Assembly: GCF_018613235.1 (NCBI RefSeq)
Contig: NZ_JAGGQP010000021.1
Location: 20,741-84,740, forward strand
Length of the DNA: 64,000 nucleotides
Direction of reading: 5' to 3'
From: Bacillus sp. ISL-41
Lineage (GTDB): Bacteria; Bacillota; Bacilli; Bacillales; Cytobacillaceae
Part shown: positions 45,793 through 55,132 of the stretch, one piece after another
How positions within the stretch are numbered: position 1 is the first letter of the stretch
Layout of the letters: each line of letters opens with the position of its first letter
Notes under the pieces: model-generated
Databases searched by the model: none
What the model saw: only the letters and a program-made list of their open reading frames with translations
What the model was told of the DNA's origin: nothing
Program-made: the position numbers and the translations under genes

Positions 45793-46647
45793 TTACATAC
45801 CAAGTTCCTCTAAAATATCCTCGGAACACTTAACTAGTTTGGCTCCTTGCTGGATTAAATAATGGACTCCGTCGGAATCAGGTGTCAAAATGCTTCCGGG
45901 GACAGCAAAAACATCTCTGCCCTCATTCAATGCAAAATCCGCTGTAATCAGTGAGCCGCTCCTTTTTCTTGCTTCAATAACAAGTGTACCCCCTGAAAGA
46001 CCGCTGATAATTCTGTTCCGCATCGGAAATTGCCATTTCGCCGGCTTGGTTTCTGGTGGATATTCTGACAATACGAGTTGTTTTTCCATCATGTACTCTG
46101 CCAATTTAACATTTTCCTTAGGGTAAAGATTGTTAAACCCGCCAGCTATTACACCTATTGTTTTCCCGCCCAGTTTAATGGCTGCTTTATGGGCATGGGC
46201 ATCGATCCCCCTGGCCAGACCACTTACAATCTGTATGTTCTTCTTAATTAATGAAGGAAATAAATAATCGATCGCTTCTATACCATATGATGAGGCGTTC
46301 CTTGAACCAACAACAGCAAGCTTCACTGGGTTCTTTAACAAAGATAAATCTCCCCTGGCAAAGAGAATCCAGGGTGGCTGGTAGATTGTCTTAAGCTTAA
46401 TTGGATATTCGGGGTCAAAAATAGTGATCAGGTGAATATTCTTTGAGGTGTAGTCATTTAGCAGTTTGTCGATGGAAATAAATTGATGGTCTCTGTTGAC
46501 TTGTTGCGTTTGAGGATTGATAGAGGAATACTTTGCAGTTTTATAATCAGCTAGTTCAGAATTTGTTTTGAGTGCAGAATAAATACTTTTCCAACTCGCA
46601 TTTTTGCTGTGGACAAGACGGATTAGTTTCTTTTTCAATTCATCCAT
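45793..46647 (-). CDS. dprA: DNA processing protein DprA (Smf)
   Basis: Loads RecA on incoming single-stranded DNA during transformation. The Rossmann-like core shows VGSRNASSYG, SGLARGIDAHAH, GVIAGGFNNLYPKEN and SEYPP, and ends with a short close (KCSEDILEELGM). The ATG at 46647 follows GGGGGAAGCAA; a longer frame overlapping sucD is not credible. The 284 residues match the usual Bacillus length of about 297. It stands between sucD and topA. Confidence 0.95.
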   Translation of the reverse strand: MDELKKKLIRLVHSKNASWKSIYSALKTNSELADYKTAKYSSINPQTQQVNRDHQFISIDKLLNDYTSKNIHLITIFDPEYPIKLKTIYQPPWILFARGDLSLLKNPVKLAVVGSRNASSYGIEAIDYLFPSLIKKNIQIVSGLARGIDAHAHKAAIKLGGKTIGVIAGGFNNLYPKENVKLAEYMMEKQLVLSEYPPETKPAKWQFPMRNRIISGLSGGTLVIEARKRSGSLITADFALNEGRDVFAVPGSILTPDSDGVHYLIQQGAKLVKCSEDILEELGM

Positions 46648-46663
46648 TTGCTTCCCCCTGGGA

Positions 46664-46696
46664 TTAATAAACAGCCCCTCTGTCAGGAGGGACTGT
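46664..46696 (-). terminator. Terminator-like hairpin after sucD
   Basis: ACAGTCCCTC pairs with GAGGGGCTGT (10 bp, one G-U) around six bases on the minus strand. The tail TTTATTAA is only moderately U-rich. It lies 14 bases after the sucD stop and just before the dprA ribosome site. Confidence 0.65.
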
Positions 46697-46709
46697 CTGG
46701 TTGTATATT

Positions 46710-47612
46710 TTAGTGTGTTTTGCACTGGTCGTAAAGGTCTTGTTCCTTCAAAACCTTGATCAGGGTTTCGCCCATTACGGATGGCGTTTCAGCAACCTGG
46801 ATGCCGCACTCGTTCATTACGCGAATCTTTTCGTCTGCTGTACCCTTTCCGCCTGAAATGATCGCACCAGCGTGGCCCATGCGCTTTCCAGGAGGTGCAG
46901 TTCTTCCGCCGATGAAGCCGACAACAGGCTTAGTCATGTTTGCCTTGACCCATTCTGCTGCTTCTTCTTCAGCTGTACCGCCGATTTCACCGATCATAAT
47001 GACCGCATATGTTTCCGGATCTTCATTGAATGCCTTCAAGACATCGATAAAGTTTGTTCCGTTAACTGGGTCTCCGCCGATACCTACAGCTGTAGACTGG
47101 CCGATTCCAGCTTGTGTTAATTGATGTACTGCTTCATAAGTCAAAGTTCCGGAACGTGATACAACGCCGACATGGCCTTTTGTATGGATATATCCCGGCA
47201 TGATACCAATCTTGCACTCTTCAGGAGTGATGACACCCGGGCAGTTAGGTCCTACAAGGCGAGTCTTCCTGCCTTCCATGTAACGCTTCACCTTTACCAT
47301 ATCCAATACCGGGATATGCTCAGTGATACAGATTGCCAAATCAAGCTCTGCATCAACAGCTTCAACAATCGCATCCGCAGCAAATGGAGCAGGCACATAG
47401 ATTACAGACGCATTTGCACCTGTTGCATCAACAGCTTCTTTTACAGTATTGAATACAGGCACGCCTTCAACTTCTGTACCGCCTTTGCCTGGAGATGTTC
47501 CTCCAACAATTTTTGTACCATATTCAAGCATTTGTTTAGTATGGAAAAGGGCAGTCGAACCCGTAATCCCTTGAACAATGACCTTTGTATCTTTATTAAT
47601 GAATACGCTCAC
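46710..47612 (-). CDS. sucD: Succinyl-CoA synthetase alpha subunit
   Basis: Carries the phosphohistidine of the TCA-cycle enzyme that makes ATP or GTP from succinyl-CoA. CoA-binding Rossmann domain ([17 protein letters not shown]) and active His247 in [13 protein letters not shown]. Length 300 is typical. Start is GTG with AAAGGAG about ten bases upstream, 22 bases after sucC. Confidence 0.98.
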   Translation of the reverse strand: MSVFINKDTKVIVQGITGSTALFHTKQMLEYGTKIVGGTSPGKGGTEVEGVPVFNTVKEAVDATGANASVIYVPAPFAADAIVEAVDAELDLAICITEHIPVLDMVKVKRYMEGRKTRLVGPNCPGVITPEECKIGIMPGYIHTKGHVGVVSRSGTLTYEAVHQLTQAGIGQSTAVGIGGDPVNGTNFIDVLKAFNEDPETYAVIMIGEIGGTAEEEAAEWVKANMTKPVVGFIGGRTAPPGKRMGHAGAIISGGKGTADEKIRVMNECGIQVAETPSVMGETLIKVLKEQDLYDQCKTH

Positions 47613-47634
47613 GTCAAATTCTCTCCTTTCGATC

Positions 47635-48795
47635 CTACTTAACTAATGAAACGATTTTTTCAGCGCCGTCTGCCATTGATTCAGCAGCAATGATATTCAA
47701 GCCAGACTCATTAAGAATCTGTTTTCCAAGATCAACGTTCGTACCCTCAAGACGAACGACAAGCGGAACCTCAAGTCCAACCTGCTTGGCAGCTTCCACT
47801 ACACCAGTAGCGATGACATCACACTTCATGATGCCGCCGAAGATATTAACAAAGATTCCTTTTACGTTAGGATCTGAAAGGATGATTTTGAATGCTTCCG
47901 TTACTTTCTCTGCAGTAGCGCCGCCCCCAACATCAAGGAAGTTTGCAGGGTCTCCGCCATAATGCTTCACGATGTCCATTGTTGCCATCGCAAGACCGGC
48001 ACCGTTAACCATGCAGCCGATATTTCCATCCAAAGAAATATAGCTCAAGTCATACTTCGATGCTTCAATTTCCTTTGGATCTTCTTCTTCAAGGTCGCGG
48101 TACTCAAGAATGTCCTTCTGGCGGTAAAGCGCATTTGAATCGAAGTTCAATTTAGCGTCAAGAGCCATTACCTGTCCGTCACCAGTAACAACCAGCGGGT
48201 TGATTTCAGCGATTGAGCAATCCTTTTCAACATAAGCGTTATATAAGCCCATCATGAACTTTACAGCCTGATTGACTAGTTCCTTAGGGATGTTGATGTT
48301 GAATGCGATACGGCGAGCCTGGTATGGCATAAGCCCTAATACAGGATCGATTTCTTCTTTGAAGATTTTTTCAGGAGTCGCTTCAGCAACCTCTTCGATC
48401 TCTGTTCCGCCTTCTTCAGAAGCCATAAGGACAACACGTGAAGTAGCACGGTCAAGCACAAGGCCTACATAGTACTCCTTCTTGATGTCACAGCCTTCCT
48501 CAATCAACAGGCGTTTTACTTCCTTGCCTTCTGGACCAGTCTGGTGAGTAACCAGTGTCTTGCCCAGAATCTCAGATGCATATGTACGTACTTCATCAAG
48601 GTTCTTTGCAACCTTGACACCGCCAGCTTTACCCCTTCCGCCAGCATGGATTTGAGCTTTCACGACAACTACCGATGACCCAAGCTCTTTAGCTGCTTCA
48701 ACAGCTTCATCGACTGTAAAAGCAACCTTCCCATTCGGTACTTTTACCCCATATTTTCTGAGGATTTCTTTTCCTTGATACTCATGGACATTCAT
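47635..48795 (-). CDS. sucC: Succinyl-CoA synthetase beta subunit
   Basis: ATP-grasp subunit forming an alpha-beta pair with Suc[18 protein letters not shown] opens the protein; [15 protein letters not shown] (nucleotide site) and [13 protein letters not shown] with [13 protein letters not shown] near the end are family marks. Length 386 is typical. AGGAGGATGGGAA precedes the ATG. A promoter with a cre-like site at the transcription start lies 100-140 bases upstream. Confidence 0.98.
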   Translation of the reverse strand: MNVHEYQGKEILRKYGVKVPNGKVAFTVDEAVEAAKELGSSVVVVKAQIHAGGRGKAGGVKVAKNLDEVRTYASEILGKTLVTHQTGPEGKEVKRLLIEEGCDIKKEYYVGLVLDRATSRVVLMASEEGGTEIEEVAEATPEKIFKEEIDPVLGLMPYQARRIAFNINIPKELVNQAVKFMMGLYNAYVEKDCSIAEINPLVVTGDGQVMALDAKLNFDSNALYRQKDILEYRDLEEEDPKEIEASKYDLSYISLDGNIGCMVNGAGLAMATMDIVKHYGGDPANFLDVGGGATAEKVTEAFKIILSDPNVKGIFVNIFGGIMKCDVIATGVVEAAKQVGLEVPLVVRLEGTNVDLGKQILNESGLNIIAAESMADGAEKIVSLVK

Positions 48796-48891
48796 TTCCC
48801 ATCCTCCTATCTATTAGGAAAAATACTTCCAGATACCTGAAAATACAATTTCCTAAGTAGAAAATATAATTCATTTAAATTTTTAAAAAAT

Positions 48892-48905
48892 AGACTGCGC
48901 TTTCA
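48892..48905 (-). promoter_or_regulatory. cre-like (CcpA) site at the sucC promoter
   Basis: TGAAAGCGCAGTCT matches 12 of 14 positions of the cre consensus TGWAARCGYTWNCW. It begins at the last base of the -10 box and so covers the likely transcription start, the position used for repression. Confidence 0.5.
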
Positions 48906-48933
48906 TTTTATATAATGAAATATTGATTGTCTA
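48905..48933 (-). promoter_or_regulatory. Sigma-A-type promoter for sucCD
   Basis: TAGACA (48928-48933) and TAAAAT (48905-48910), each five of six to consensus, are exactly 17 bases apart on the minus strand. It lies about 110 bases before the sucC ATG and about 70 bases past the terminator of ylqH. Confidence 0.7.
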
Positions 48934-49003
48934 CCATTATGATTTAAATATTTCCCCGTTTTAAATATTGCAAAAAAACATCACTGCAAATACTTGCCCA
49001 GAC

Positions 49004-49037
49004 AAAAAGCCAGGATGACTGCATTTCCCGGCTTTTG
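49004..49037 (-). terminator. Terminator after ylqH
   Basis: AAAAGCCGGGA pairs with TCCTGGCTTTTT (one G-U) around ten bases on the minus strand, ending in five U. It lies about 55 bases after the ylqH stop and closes the rnhB-ylqG-ylqH group before sucC. Confidence 0.75.
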
Positions 49038-49091
49038 CAATGAAAAATCACGCTGAAAAAACTATACTGGATAATCTGGTTTGTGAAAATA

Positions 49092-49376
49092 TTATTTTTG
49101 TCTTCCTGCTTGTTTATCCAAATGATAGACAAAGGAAAATACTTCGGCTACTGCTTGGTATAGCTCTTCTGGTATCCGCTCATTTAATTCGAGCTGACTC
49201 AACACTTCAACAAGTGATGGATCTTCCTGGATGGGAATATCATGGTCCTTCGCCTTATCAATGATTTGTTCAGCCAGGAGTCCTTTCCCCTTCGCCATCA
49301 CTTTAGGTGCGTCCATACTTCCAGCGTTATATCCAAGGGCAACAGCTGATTTCCTTGTATGCTTAGGTGGTTTCAT
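49092..49376 (-). CDS. ylqH: YlqH, stand-alone FlhB C-terminal-domain protein
   Basis: The 94 residues align along their whole length with the part of FlhB that follows its self-cleavage site; shared blocks with FlhB of this window include SAVALGY/FAIALKY, DAP-x-V-x-AKG and IPEE-x-x-x-AVAE-x-x-x-FVY. There is no membrane segment, and the NPTH motif is replaced by HTRK, so it is born in the already cut form. Its start overlaps the ylqG stop as ATGA. Helicobacter and Campylobacter have comparable small FlhB homologues that can stand in for the cut fragment. Function in Bacillus is unproven. Confidence 0.88.
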   Translation of the reverse strand: MKPPKHTRKSAVALGYNAGSMDAPKVMAKGKGLLAEQIIDKAKDHDIPIQEDPSLVEVLSQLELNERIPEELYQAVAEVFSFVYHLDKQAGRQK

Positions 49377-51229
49377 ATTTTAATATCCACTCCGCTATAT
49401 TCTTTATGGCTGTAAAAGTCGGACAGACTGCGCTGGTTTCTCCCTGTCTGTAATTGTCCAGGGACATGGAAATGAACCGAGGACAGATGATAATTAATTT
49501 CCGCTAATTTTGATTTCAACACCGGCGTCATTTGTTCTGACATTTTTTTCAGTTCTGCATTTTCGTTAAAAATCTGAACACTCAGGACGCGGTTCTGCAC
49601 TTGCATATCAACAATCAGATCATTTAGATGTTCAAGTTTAAGGTAAAAGAGTACACGGCAAAAATCAGCGTCTATTTTCCCATCGTTGGTTTTCTTCCCG
49701 CTCCATTGCATCGTAAGCTCTGTCGTTTTCGCACCTAATACAAAGGGGATTTGAACGACAAGCTGCTGGATTGGTCCAGCTTCCTGCGAAAGCAGCTGGA
49801 ATCCTGTAAGTTTGTTCAAAAGCAGCTCTGAAGCCTCTTTGACAGCAGGTGGAGGGTTCTCGTTCAATAGGCGGAGCACCAGGGATTTAAGTGTCTCCGA
49901 TACTTGTGCCCTGCCAGTCCCTCCATCTTTTAAAACTTCGCCAAGCTGGTATTCATAAGACAGGCCAAGAACTGACAGGAATTTTTTTATCTGAGTATCA
50001 GCGAGCAGCGCGGTGCCTGCTTCCTGCAGTGGTGCTGGCTGTTCTGCTTTGCTGACTGCTTCTGAAAGCAGCTGTGCATGCAAGCCGGTTAAATTGTTAG
50101 ATTGAGGCTGGCCCGCAGCCTTAAGCAAGTCCATTCCAGCTTGTCTCCACGCATCCTTTCCTCCCAGCAAGATGGCCAAAGATTCTCCATCACTCGCCAT
50201 CGACATGACCTGTTTGAAAGCCTGGAGTCCTTGCTGCAGCTCCGATTCTTTTCCCGATGCCCGGTAGAATAGCATTTTAAGTGATTCTACAAGCTCATTG
50301 GCAGCAAGTTTTTTTTCAGGAATCAAGCTTGAAATCATCTGTCTGGCGGTGGAACTTTCGCCATTGCTAATCTGATTAATGATATTTTTAACAAAATTCA
50401 GCCCTTCTGGCAGTTCATTTTCGGATGTGCCATAACTTTGAATCTTCGCAAGCATCTGTTGCAAAACAATGATTTCACTGCCTCTTGAACTAATCGCACC
50501 AAGCTGTTTAAGCAGTTCGAGAGCGCCTTGACTTTCCTTGCCGTCCCGTTTAAGCCATATTGCTGCTAAATTATCCAGTGCTGCTTCAGAGGTCATTATT
50601 TTATTGGATGGCAGCATTTCATTCAAAAGTTTTTTGAGACTTGCACCTGCATCTGAATTCAACGCTGGATCTAAAGCCTTTTCAAGCTTTTCCATCAACA
50701 GGACAAGTGATTGTTCTTTTGTGGTCGTATACACCGCCTCAAACGCCGCCTGGGTAACCGGAATGCCCCGGGTAAGGACCATCTTCATTGCATCCTGGCC
50801 AGCACTGCGTGAATCCACCATACTTAACCACTCTGATGCCTGCTTTAGAAGTTCACTGTTCACCGGAAGCTGCTCCTTAATAAAAAAGCGTATCAGCTCA
50901 ATGTTTTCCTTTGTCGGCTGCATTGAAAATTCTCCAAGCATCTTTGCCAGGCTTCCCGGCTGGCCCTTTTCCTCAGTACCTGAACCAATCACCTTTAAAT
51001 GGACCTTCCCCTCTCCAGGCTGGACCTGAAACCAATAGCGTTGATTTGCTGACAATGGCGCTTCTAATTGGGCAATCATTTTTTGGTTCCCGATCTGTAC
51101 TTCAGCTACCTGCTCAGGATACAGCTTCAGAATTTTGCCATTGATAATTTGTCCGGGCCGGAATTCAGCTGTTTTTATTTGTTGTGATGTTTTCTGGTTA
51201 AATAAGCCTTGAAGCGCTCCTGTTTCCAT
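49373..51229 (-). CDS. ylqG: YlqG, large FliK-like protein next to ylqH
   Basis: A 618-residue protein with no signal peptide or membrane segment. The N-terminal 60-90 residues form a short beta-rich part (PGQIINGKILKLYPEQVAEVQIGNQ); the centre is Leu-, Gln- and Ala-rich and helical; the end (about 520-590) resembles the FliK C-terminal domain, with YLKLEHLNDLIVDMQVQNRV, then LSVQIFNENAELKK and KSKLAEINYHLSSVHFHV. I infer a FliK relative, paired with the FlhB-like YlqH by a 4-base overlap. The ATG at 51229 lies behind AGGTGG; it begins 22 bases after rnhB ends. Role unknown. Confidence 0.8.
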   Translation of the reverse strand: METGALQGLFNQKTSQQIKTAEFRPGQIINGKILKLYPEQVAEVQIGNQKMIAQLEAPLSANQRYWFQVQPGEGKVHLKVIGSGTEEKGQPGSLAKMLGEFSMQPTKENIELIRFFIKEQLPVNSELLKQASEWLSMVDSRSAGQDAMKMVLTRGIPVTQAAFEAVYTTTKEQSLVLLMEKLEKALDPALNSDAGASLKKLLNEMLPSNKIMTSEAALDNLAAIWLKRDGKESQGALELLKQLGAISSRGSEIIVLQQMLAKIQSYGTSENELPEGLNFVKNIINQISNGESSTARQMISSLIPEKKLAANELVESLKMLFYRASGKESELQQGLQAFKQVMSMASDGESLAILLGGKDAWRQAGMDLLKAAGQPQSNNLTGLHAQLLSEAVSKAEQPAPLQEAGTALLADTQIKKFLSVLGLSYEYQLGEVLKDGGTGRAQVSETLKSLVLRLLNENPPPAVKEASELLLNKLTGFQLLSQEAGPIQQLVVQIPFVLGAKTTELTMQWSGKKTNDGKIDADFCRVLFYLKLEHLNDLIVDMQVQNRVLSVQIFNENAELKKMSEQMTPVLKSKLAEINYHLSSVHFHVPGQLQTGRNQRSLSDFYSHKEYSGVDIKI

Positions 51230-51250
51230 GGTCCACCTGCTTTGCAAGTT

Positions 51251-52021
51251 TTACTGAATGCACTCTCTTACAGGAGCGAACGTCTTCCTGTGGTGCTCTG
51301 TCACACCATACTTTCTGAGGGCATTCAAGTGTTCAGCGGTTCCATACCCCATATTTGCCCCGAATCCATATTGAGGATAATCCAAACTGAGTTCTTTCAT
51401 CAGCCTGTCCCTTGTTACTTTGGCAATAATGGAAGCTGCCGCGATGGATATGCTTCTGCAATCACCTTTAATCAATGCTTCATACGGATAAGGGGTGTCC
51501 AGCTTGACGGCATCTATCAAAAGATAATCGGGAGTGACCCCTAATTGGTTGACAGCAGTAAGCATCGCTTTTTTGCTGGCCTGGAGAATATTGATTTCAT
51601 CTATCTCCCGGGCGCTGATTATTCCGACTCCGACAGCAAGAGCCTCAGCCGTGATGACCTCAAAATATTCATCCCTTTTTGATTCTGACAGTTTTTTAGA
51701 ATCATTGAGACCTGGAAGATAAAAATTCTCCGGCAGGATGACGGCACCTGCAACGACTGGCCCGGCTAACGGTCCCCGTCCGGCTTCATCGATCCCTGCA
51801 ATATTCTGGAAACCTTCGGATCGGTATTTCCTCTCAAAGGAAGTCATGTTGATGAATTGCTCATGGACTTGCTTTTTCAATTCTTCCTGTCTTTTCCATT
51901 TTGAGACAAGTTTTTGCACGCCTTTGCGGCTGTCTTTTTTTAAGCTTTTCAGGAATTCTTTGTTTACTTCCTCTTCCCCGAATAGCTGCTGTTCAATTTC
52001 ACCAATTGTATATTTATCCAT
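51251..52021 (-). CDS. rnhB: Ribonuclease HII
   Basis: Removes ribonucleotides from DNA. After an N-terminal helical extension of about 70 residues typical of Bacillus enzymes, the catalytic Asp78-Glu79 occur in AGIDEAGRGPLAGPV, with LLIDAVKLD and the SIAAASIIAKVTRD segment further on, and CQYGFGANMGYGT-like close. Length 256 is normal. GGAG precedes the ATG. A strong terminator upstream separates it from rbgA. Confidence 0.97.
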   Translation of the reverse strand: MDKYTIGEIEQQLFGEEEVNKEFLKSLKKDSRKGVQKLVSKWKRQEELKKQVHEQFINMTSFERKYRSEGFQNIAGIDEAGRGPLAGPVVAGAVILPENFYLPGLNDSKKLSESKRDEYFEVITAEALAVGVGIISAREIDEINILQASKKAMLTAVNQLGVTPDYLLIDAVKLDTPYPYEALIKGDCRSISIAAASIIAKVTRDRLMKELSLDYPQYGFGANMGYGTAEHLNALRKYGVTEHHRKTFAPVRECIQ

Positions 52022-52069
52022 GAAAATTTTCTCCTAAAATACTTCTTTATTATGTATCGGCAGTTTAAA

Positions 52070-52109
52070 CCAAAAATAAAGGCCCTGAGCTCAGGACCTT
52101 TATTTTTGG
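52070..52109 (-). terminator. Strong bidirectional terminator between rbgA and rnhB
   Basis: Two 20-base arms, beginning CCAAAAATAAAGG and ending CCTTTATTTTTGG, are complementary apart from one position, with GAGCTC at the centre. Either strand gives a long stem with a T-rich descending arm. It lies just after the rbgA stop. Confidence 0.88.
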
Positions 52110-52112
52110 GGT

Positions 52113-52988
52113 TTAACTTTCTATCTCATCCTTAGAGTTTAAATCCTCAGGTCGTTCAAAGGATAGCGGACCTAGTTTTTCTGTTCGTATTTCCCTGATC
52201 ACGAGCTCAGCGACTTTGTCATAATCAACATATCCCCCAGGCATTCTGCAGCCGCGAAAATCGCCAATCTGATCAAAGAGCTCCACAATCTCCTCTGGGA
52301 GCTCGGAAAGTTTATATCTCTCCTGGAGGCGTTCTGGATAATGCTTTTCCAGGAATCTTAAAGCATATACGGCCAAATCCTGAAGATTAAGGATTGTATC
52401 CTTGATTGCTCCTGTTACTGCAAGCTTTGTACCTACTTCCTGGTCCTCAAACTTCGGCCAAAGAATTCCCGGAGTATCGAGCAATTCCAGCTCCTTGCCG
52501 ACTTTAATCCATTGCTGTGATTTTGTGACGCCAGGCCTGTTACCGGTCTGGGCAATATTTTTTCCGGCAAGTCTGTTGATCAGCGTCGATTTCCCAGCGT
52601 TAGGGATTCCGACAATCATTGCCCGGATTGCCCTCGGCTTGACCCCTTTTGATTTTAGGCGGTCAAACTTGTCCTTCAGGAGGACCTTGGACTCCTGGAC
52701 GATTTGTTTAAGTCCGGTACCGGCCTGAGAATTGATTGCCAGAGCAGTGATTCCTTTTTCACGGTAATACCGAAGCCATTGTTCTGTAACAGCTTTATCG
52801 GCCATATCCGCTTTATTCAGTAAAACGACTCTTGGTTTATGCTGGATGATTTCATCAATCATAGGATTTCTGGACGAATACGGGATTCGCGCATCTACCA
52901 ATTCAAAAATGACATCCACGAGCTTTAATTTTTCCGTGACCTCTCTGCGAGCCTTCGCCATATGGCCTGGAAACCATTGGATCGTCAA
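52113..52988 (-). CDS. rbgA: Ribosome biogenesis GTPase RbgA (YlqF)
   Basis: Circularly permuted GTPase needed for late 50S assembly. The G4 motif NKAD (about 58-61) comes before the G1 P-loop GIPNAGKST (about 127-135) and G3 DTPG (about 170), the hallmark of the permuted order. The protein starts with [14 protein letters not shown], as in B. subtilis. The TTG at 52988 lies behind GGGAGGTGG and gives 291 residues; a longer frame is not family-like. It stands downstream of lepB. Confidence 0.96.
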   Translation of the reverse strand: MTIQWFPGHMAKARREVTEKLKLVDVIFELVDARIPYSSRNPMIDEIIQHKPRVVLLNKADMADKAVTEQWLRYYREKGITALAINSQAGTGLKQIVQESKVLLKDKFDRLKSKGVKPRAIRAMIVGIPNAGKSTLINRLAGKNIAQTGNRPGVTKSQQWIKVGKELELLDTPGILWPKFEDQEVGTKLAVTGAIKDTILNLQDLAVYALRFLEKHYPERLQERYKLSELPEEIVELFDQIGDFRGCRMPGGYVDYDKVAELVIREIRTEKLGPLSFERPEDLNSKDEIES

Positions 52989-53048
52989 AGCAGCCACCTC
53001 CCATCTATTAAGCAATCTTCCTTATGTCTTTTGGAGTGCTGTCACACC

Positions 53049-53603
53049 CTAGTCTATCGTACGAATATCCTCAATTGGCCAGTAGATAATGCTGGTCTTG
53101 CCCAGCACCTCATCAAATGGTACAGTGCCAATGTGGCGGCTATCCTTGCTGAAACGGCGATTATCGCCCATGACGAAAAGATGGCCTTCAGGAACAGTCT
53201 CCCTGCCAATCTTCTCTTCCAGCGTAAATGGATCTGTCAGCGGTCCATCTATCACTTGTTTTTTATATTCTTCCAAGTATGGTTCTTCGTATGCTTTCCC
53301 ATTTACATACAGCGTATCATTTTTATATTCTACTTTATCGCCTGGAAGGCCGATTACTCTTTTTATGTAATCTTTGTTCTCAGGTGCATGAAAGACGATA
53401 ATATCGAATCTTTCCGGCTCCCCAATTTTATAGCTGAGCTTATTCACGATCATCCGGTCCTGGTCATGGAGCGTAGGCATCATGGATAATCCATCCACCA
53501 CTATCGGAGCGAATAAAAAGTATCGAATAACTGCTGCCAGCACGACAGCAATCAGGAGTGCCTTCGTCCATTCCCATAGTTCATTCTTCTTTTTCTCGGC
53601 CAT
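53049..53603 (-). CDS. lepB: Type I signal peptidase
   Basis: Cuts signal peptides of exported proteins at the outer membrane face. One membrane anchor at about 14-31, the nucleophile Ser40 in GLSMMPTL, and general base Lys81 in YIKRVIGLPGD; GHLFVMGDNR box D/E near 150. Length 184 is typical of the Sip type. In B. subtilis there is no signal peptidase gene between rplS and rbgA, so this is one of the organism-specific additions. Confidence 0.95.
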   Translation of the reverse strand: MAEKKKNELWEWTKALLIAVVLAAVIRYFLFAPIVVDGLSMMPTLHDQDRMIVNKLSYKIGEPERFDIIVFHAPENKDYIKRVIGLPGDKVEYKNDTLYVNGKAYEEPYLEEYKKQVIDGPLTDPFTLEEKIGRETVPEGHLFVMGDNRRFSKDSRHIGTVPFDEVLGKTSIIYWPIEDIRTID

Positions 53604-53750
53604 TCTTTTCCCACCATTCCGATATAAATGTTGTTTGAGTACATAACTTTATTTTACATAAGTCAGACAAGATAAACACGATGGGCGATAATTTTTTAAA
53701 ATAAATTAATAATGCTCTTTTCGAAAACTTTGTACTAGCCACAACTAATA

Positions 53751-53776
53751 GTAAAAACCGGCAGCTGGGTTTTTAC
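53751..53776 (-). other. Second hairpin between rplS and lepB
   Basis: GTAAAAACC and GGTTTTTAC pair perfectly (9 bp) around eight bases. The descending arm is T-rich on either strand, so it could work as a weak backup terminator. It lies about 95 bases beyond the rplS terminator. The rest of 53604-53870 is AT-rich with no gene and no clear lepB promoter. Confidence 0.4.
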
Positions 53777-53870
53777 GAGTATGTATGCCTCATTATTTAA
53801 ACGGCTCCTCGAAAAGAGCCCATATACGGTTTTATTTTATCAGCATTTCGCCAGGAAAAGAATCTGAATG

Positions 53871-53902
53871 AAAAAGGAGCTTGGCTAGGCAAGCTCCTTT
53901 TT
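53871..53902 (-). terminator. Terminator after rplS
   Basis: AAAAAGGAGCTTG and CAAGCTCCTTTTT form a perfect 13-bp inverted repeat around six bases, 12 bases after the rplS stop. Confidence 0.92.
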
Positions 53903-53913
53903 GACATTCATTC

Positions 53914-54258
53914 TTATCGAATTTCTTTGATACGAGCTTTCTTACCACGCAGGTTACGCAGGTAGTAAAGTTTCGCACGGCGTACTTTACCGCGGCGGAT
54001 AACTTCAAGCTTCGCAATTTTTGGTGTGTTAACAGGGAACGTACGCTCAACGCCTACTCCGTAAGAAATCTTACGAACTGTAAAAGTTTCGCTGATTCCA
54101 CCACCACGACGCTTAATCACTACACCTTCAAACAACTGGATACGTTCACGAGTTCCTTCGACAACCTTAACGTGTACACGTACTGTGTCACCAGGACGGA
54201 AAGATGGAAGATCAGTGCGAAGTTGTGCTTTTGTGATTTCTTCGATTAATTGTTGCAT
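53914..54258 (-). CDS. rplS: 50S ribosomal protein L19
   Basis: Ribosomal protein at the 30S-50S interface. The 114 residues begin [14 protein letters not shown] and carry [16 protein letters not shown] and [14 protein letters not shown]. The ATG lies 7-8 bases after GGGAGGAG; the frame is open 23 codons further upstream but that stretch is the leader RNA. Own promoter, leader and terminator make it a separately expressed unit downstream of trmD. Confidence 0.98.
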   Translation of the reverse strand: MQQLIEEITKAQLRTDLPSFRPGDTVRVHVKVVEGTRERIQLFEGVVIKRRGGGISETFTVRKISYGVGVERTFPVNTPKIAKLEVIRRGKVRRAKLYYLRNLRGKKARIKEIR

Positions 54259-54350
54259 CGTATTCAACTCCTCCCACGAATGCTCTTGCACACTTTCATT
54301 GCAGCGGAACATTGTTATAAGTGGCATTCAGCACGTTTGCTTTTAGCCAC
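54259..54350 (-). ncRNA. L19 leader-like structured 5' region
   Basis: The leader contains GAATGCCAC, then GTTCCGCTGC and GCAAGAGCATTCGTGGGAGG directly before the start codon; GAATGC pairs with GCATTC so that the ribosome site can be occluded. This resembles the L19 leader known from Bacillus as I recall it, an autoregulatory element of rplS. A covariance search against the L19 leader family would settle it. Confidence 0.65.
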
Positions 54351-54357
54351 AAGAAGT

Positions 54358-54386
54358 ATCTTAACATAAACAGGGCCTGACTGCAA
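54358..54386 (-). promoter_or_regulatory. Sigma-A-type promoter for rplS
   Basis: TTGCAG (54381-54386) and TAAGAT (54358-54363) are exactly 17 bases apart on the minus strand, three bases beyond the trmD stop and directly before the leader RNA. Confidence 0.65.
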
Positions 54387-54388
54387 TA

Positions 54389-55132
54389 TTATTCATTCAT
54401 TTTTATCAGTTCATCAAGCCATTTTCTTTGCTGTTCTGTCAGCTCTGCCTCATCAAGAAGATCTGGCCTTCGCTGCAGGGTTCTTCTTAAACTCTCCTTT
54501 GTCCTCCACTCATCAATCAACTTATGGTTGCCAGAGACCAGAACATCCGGGACCTTCAATCCGCGGAAGTCTGCCGGTCTTGTATAATGGGGGTGCTCAA
54601 GCAGACCAGTGCTGAAGGAATCCTGGATATGGGACTCTTCGCTGCCAAGTACACCTGGAAGCAGGCGCACGACACTGTCGATGACAACCATCGCGCCAAG
54701 CTCCCCGCCGGTCAGGACATAATCTCCGATTGAAATCTCGTCAGTGATGACATGCTCACGGATCCGCTCATCATACCCCTCATAATGGCCGCAAATAAAA
54801 ATCAAATGATCCTCTTTTGCCAGCTCTTCCGCTTTCTTCTGTGTATACCGTTCACCCTGTGGGCACATGAGGATCACCCTTGGGGAAGTGCTTTTTGCGC
54901 GCTCCTTTAAATTGGATACCGCATCGAAAATCGGCTGAGGCTTTAACACCATGCCAGCACCGCCGCCATATGGATAGTCATCAACTGTCTGGTGCTTGTT
55001 ATCGGCAAAGTCCCGGAAATTAACGACATTGTACCCAACAGCTCCTTTTTCAGCAGCCTTTTTCAGGATGGAAGAGCCAAACACACCCTCAAACATCTCT
55101 GGAAAAATAGACAGGACATCGATGTTCATCAT
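54389..55132 (-). CDS. trmD: tRNA (guanine-37-N1) methyltransferase TrmD
   Basis: Methylates G37 next to the anticodon with SAM and prevents frameshifting. The trefoil-knot SAM site is marked by [27 protein letters not shown] and [11 protein letters not shown]. Length 247 is typical. The ATG overlaps the rimM stop by four bases with GGAAGGG eight bases upstream, giving the classic rimM-trmD coupling. Confidence 0.98.
   Translation of the reverse strand: MMNIDVLSIFPEMFEGVFGSSILKKAAEKGAVGYNVVNFRDFADNKHQTVDDYPYGGGAGMVLKPQPIFDAVSNLKERAKSTSPRVILMCPQGERYTQKKAEELAKEDHLIFICGHYEGYDERIREHVITDEISIGDYVLTGGELGAMVVIDSVVRLLPGVLGSEESHIQDSFSTGLLEHPHYTRPADFRGLKVPDVLVSGNHKLIDEWRTKESLRRTLQRRPDLLDEAELTEQQRKWLDELIKMNE

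Noticed and set aside
53604..53700. Promoter for lepB
   Set aside because: TAAAAT and TTGTCT elements occur but not at a workable spacing.
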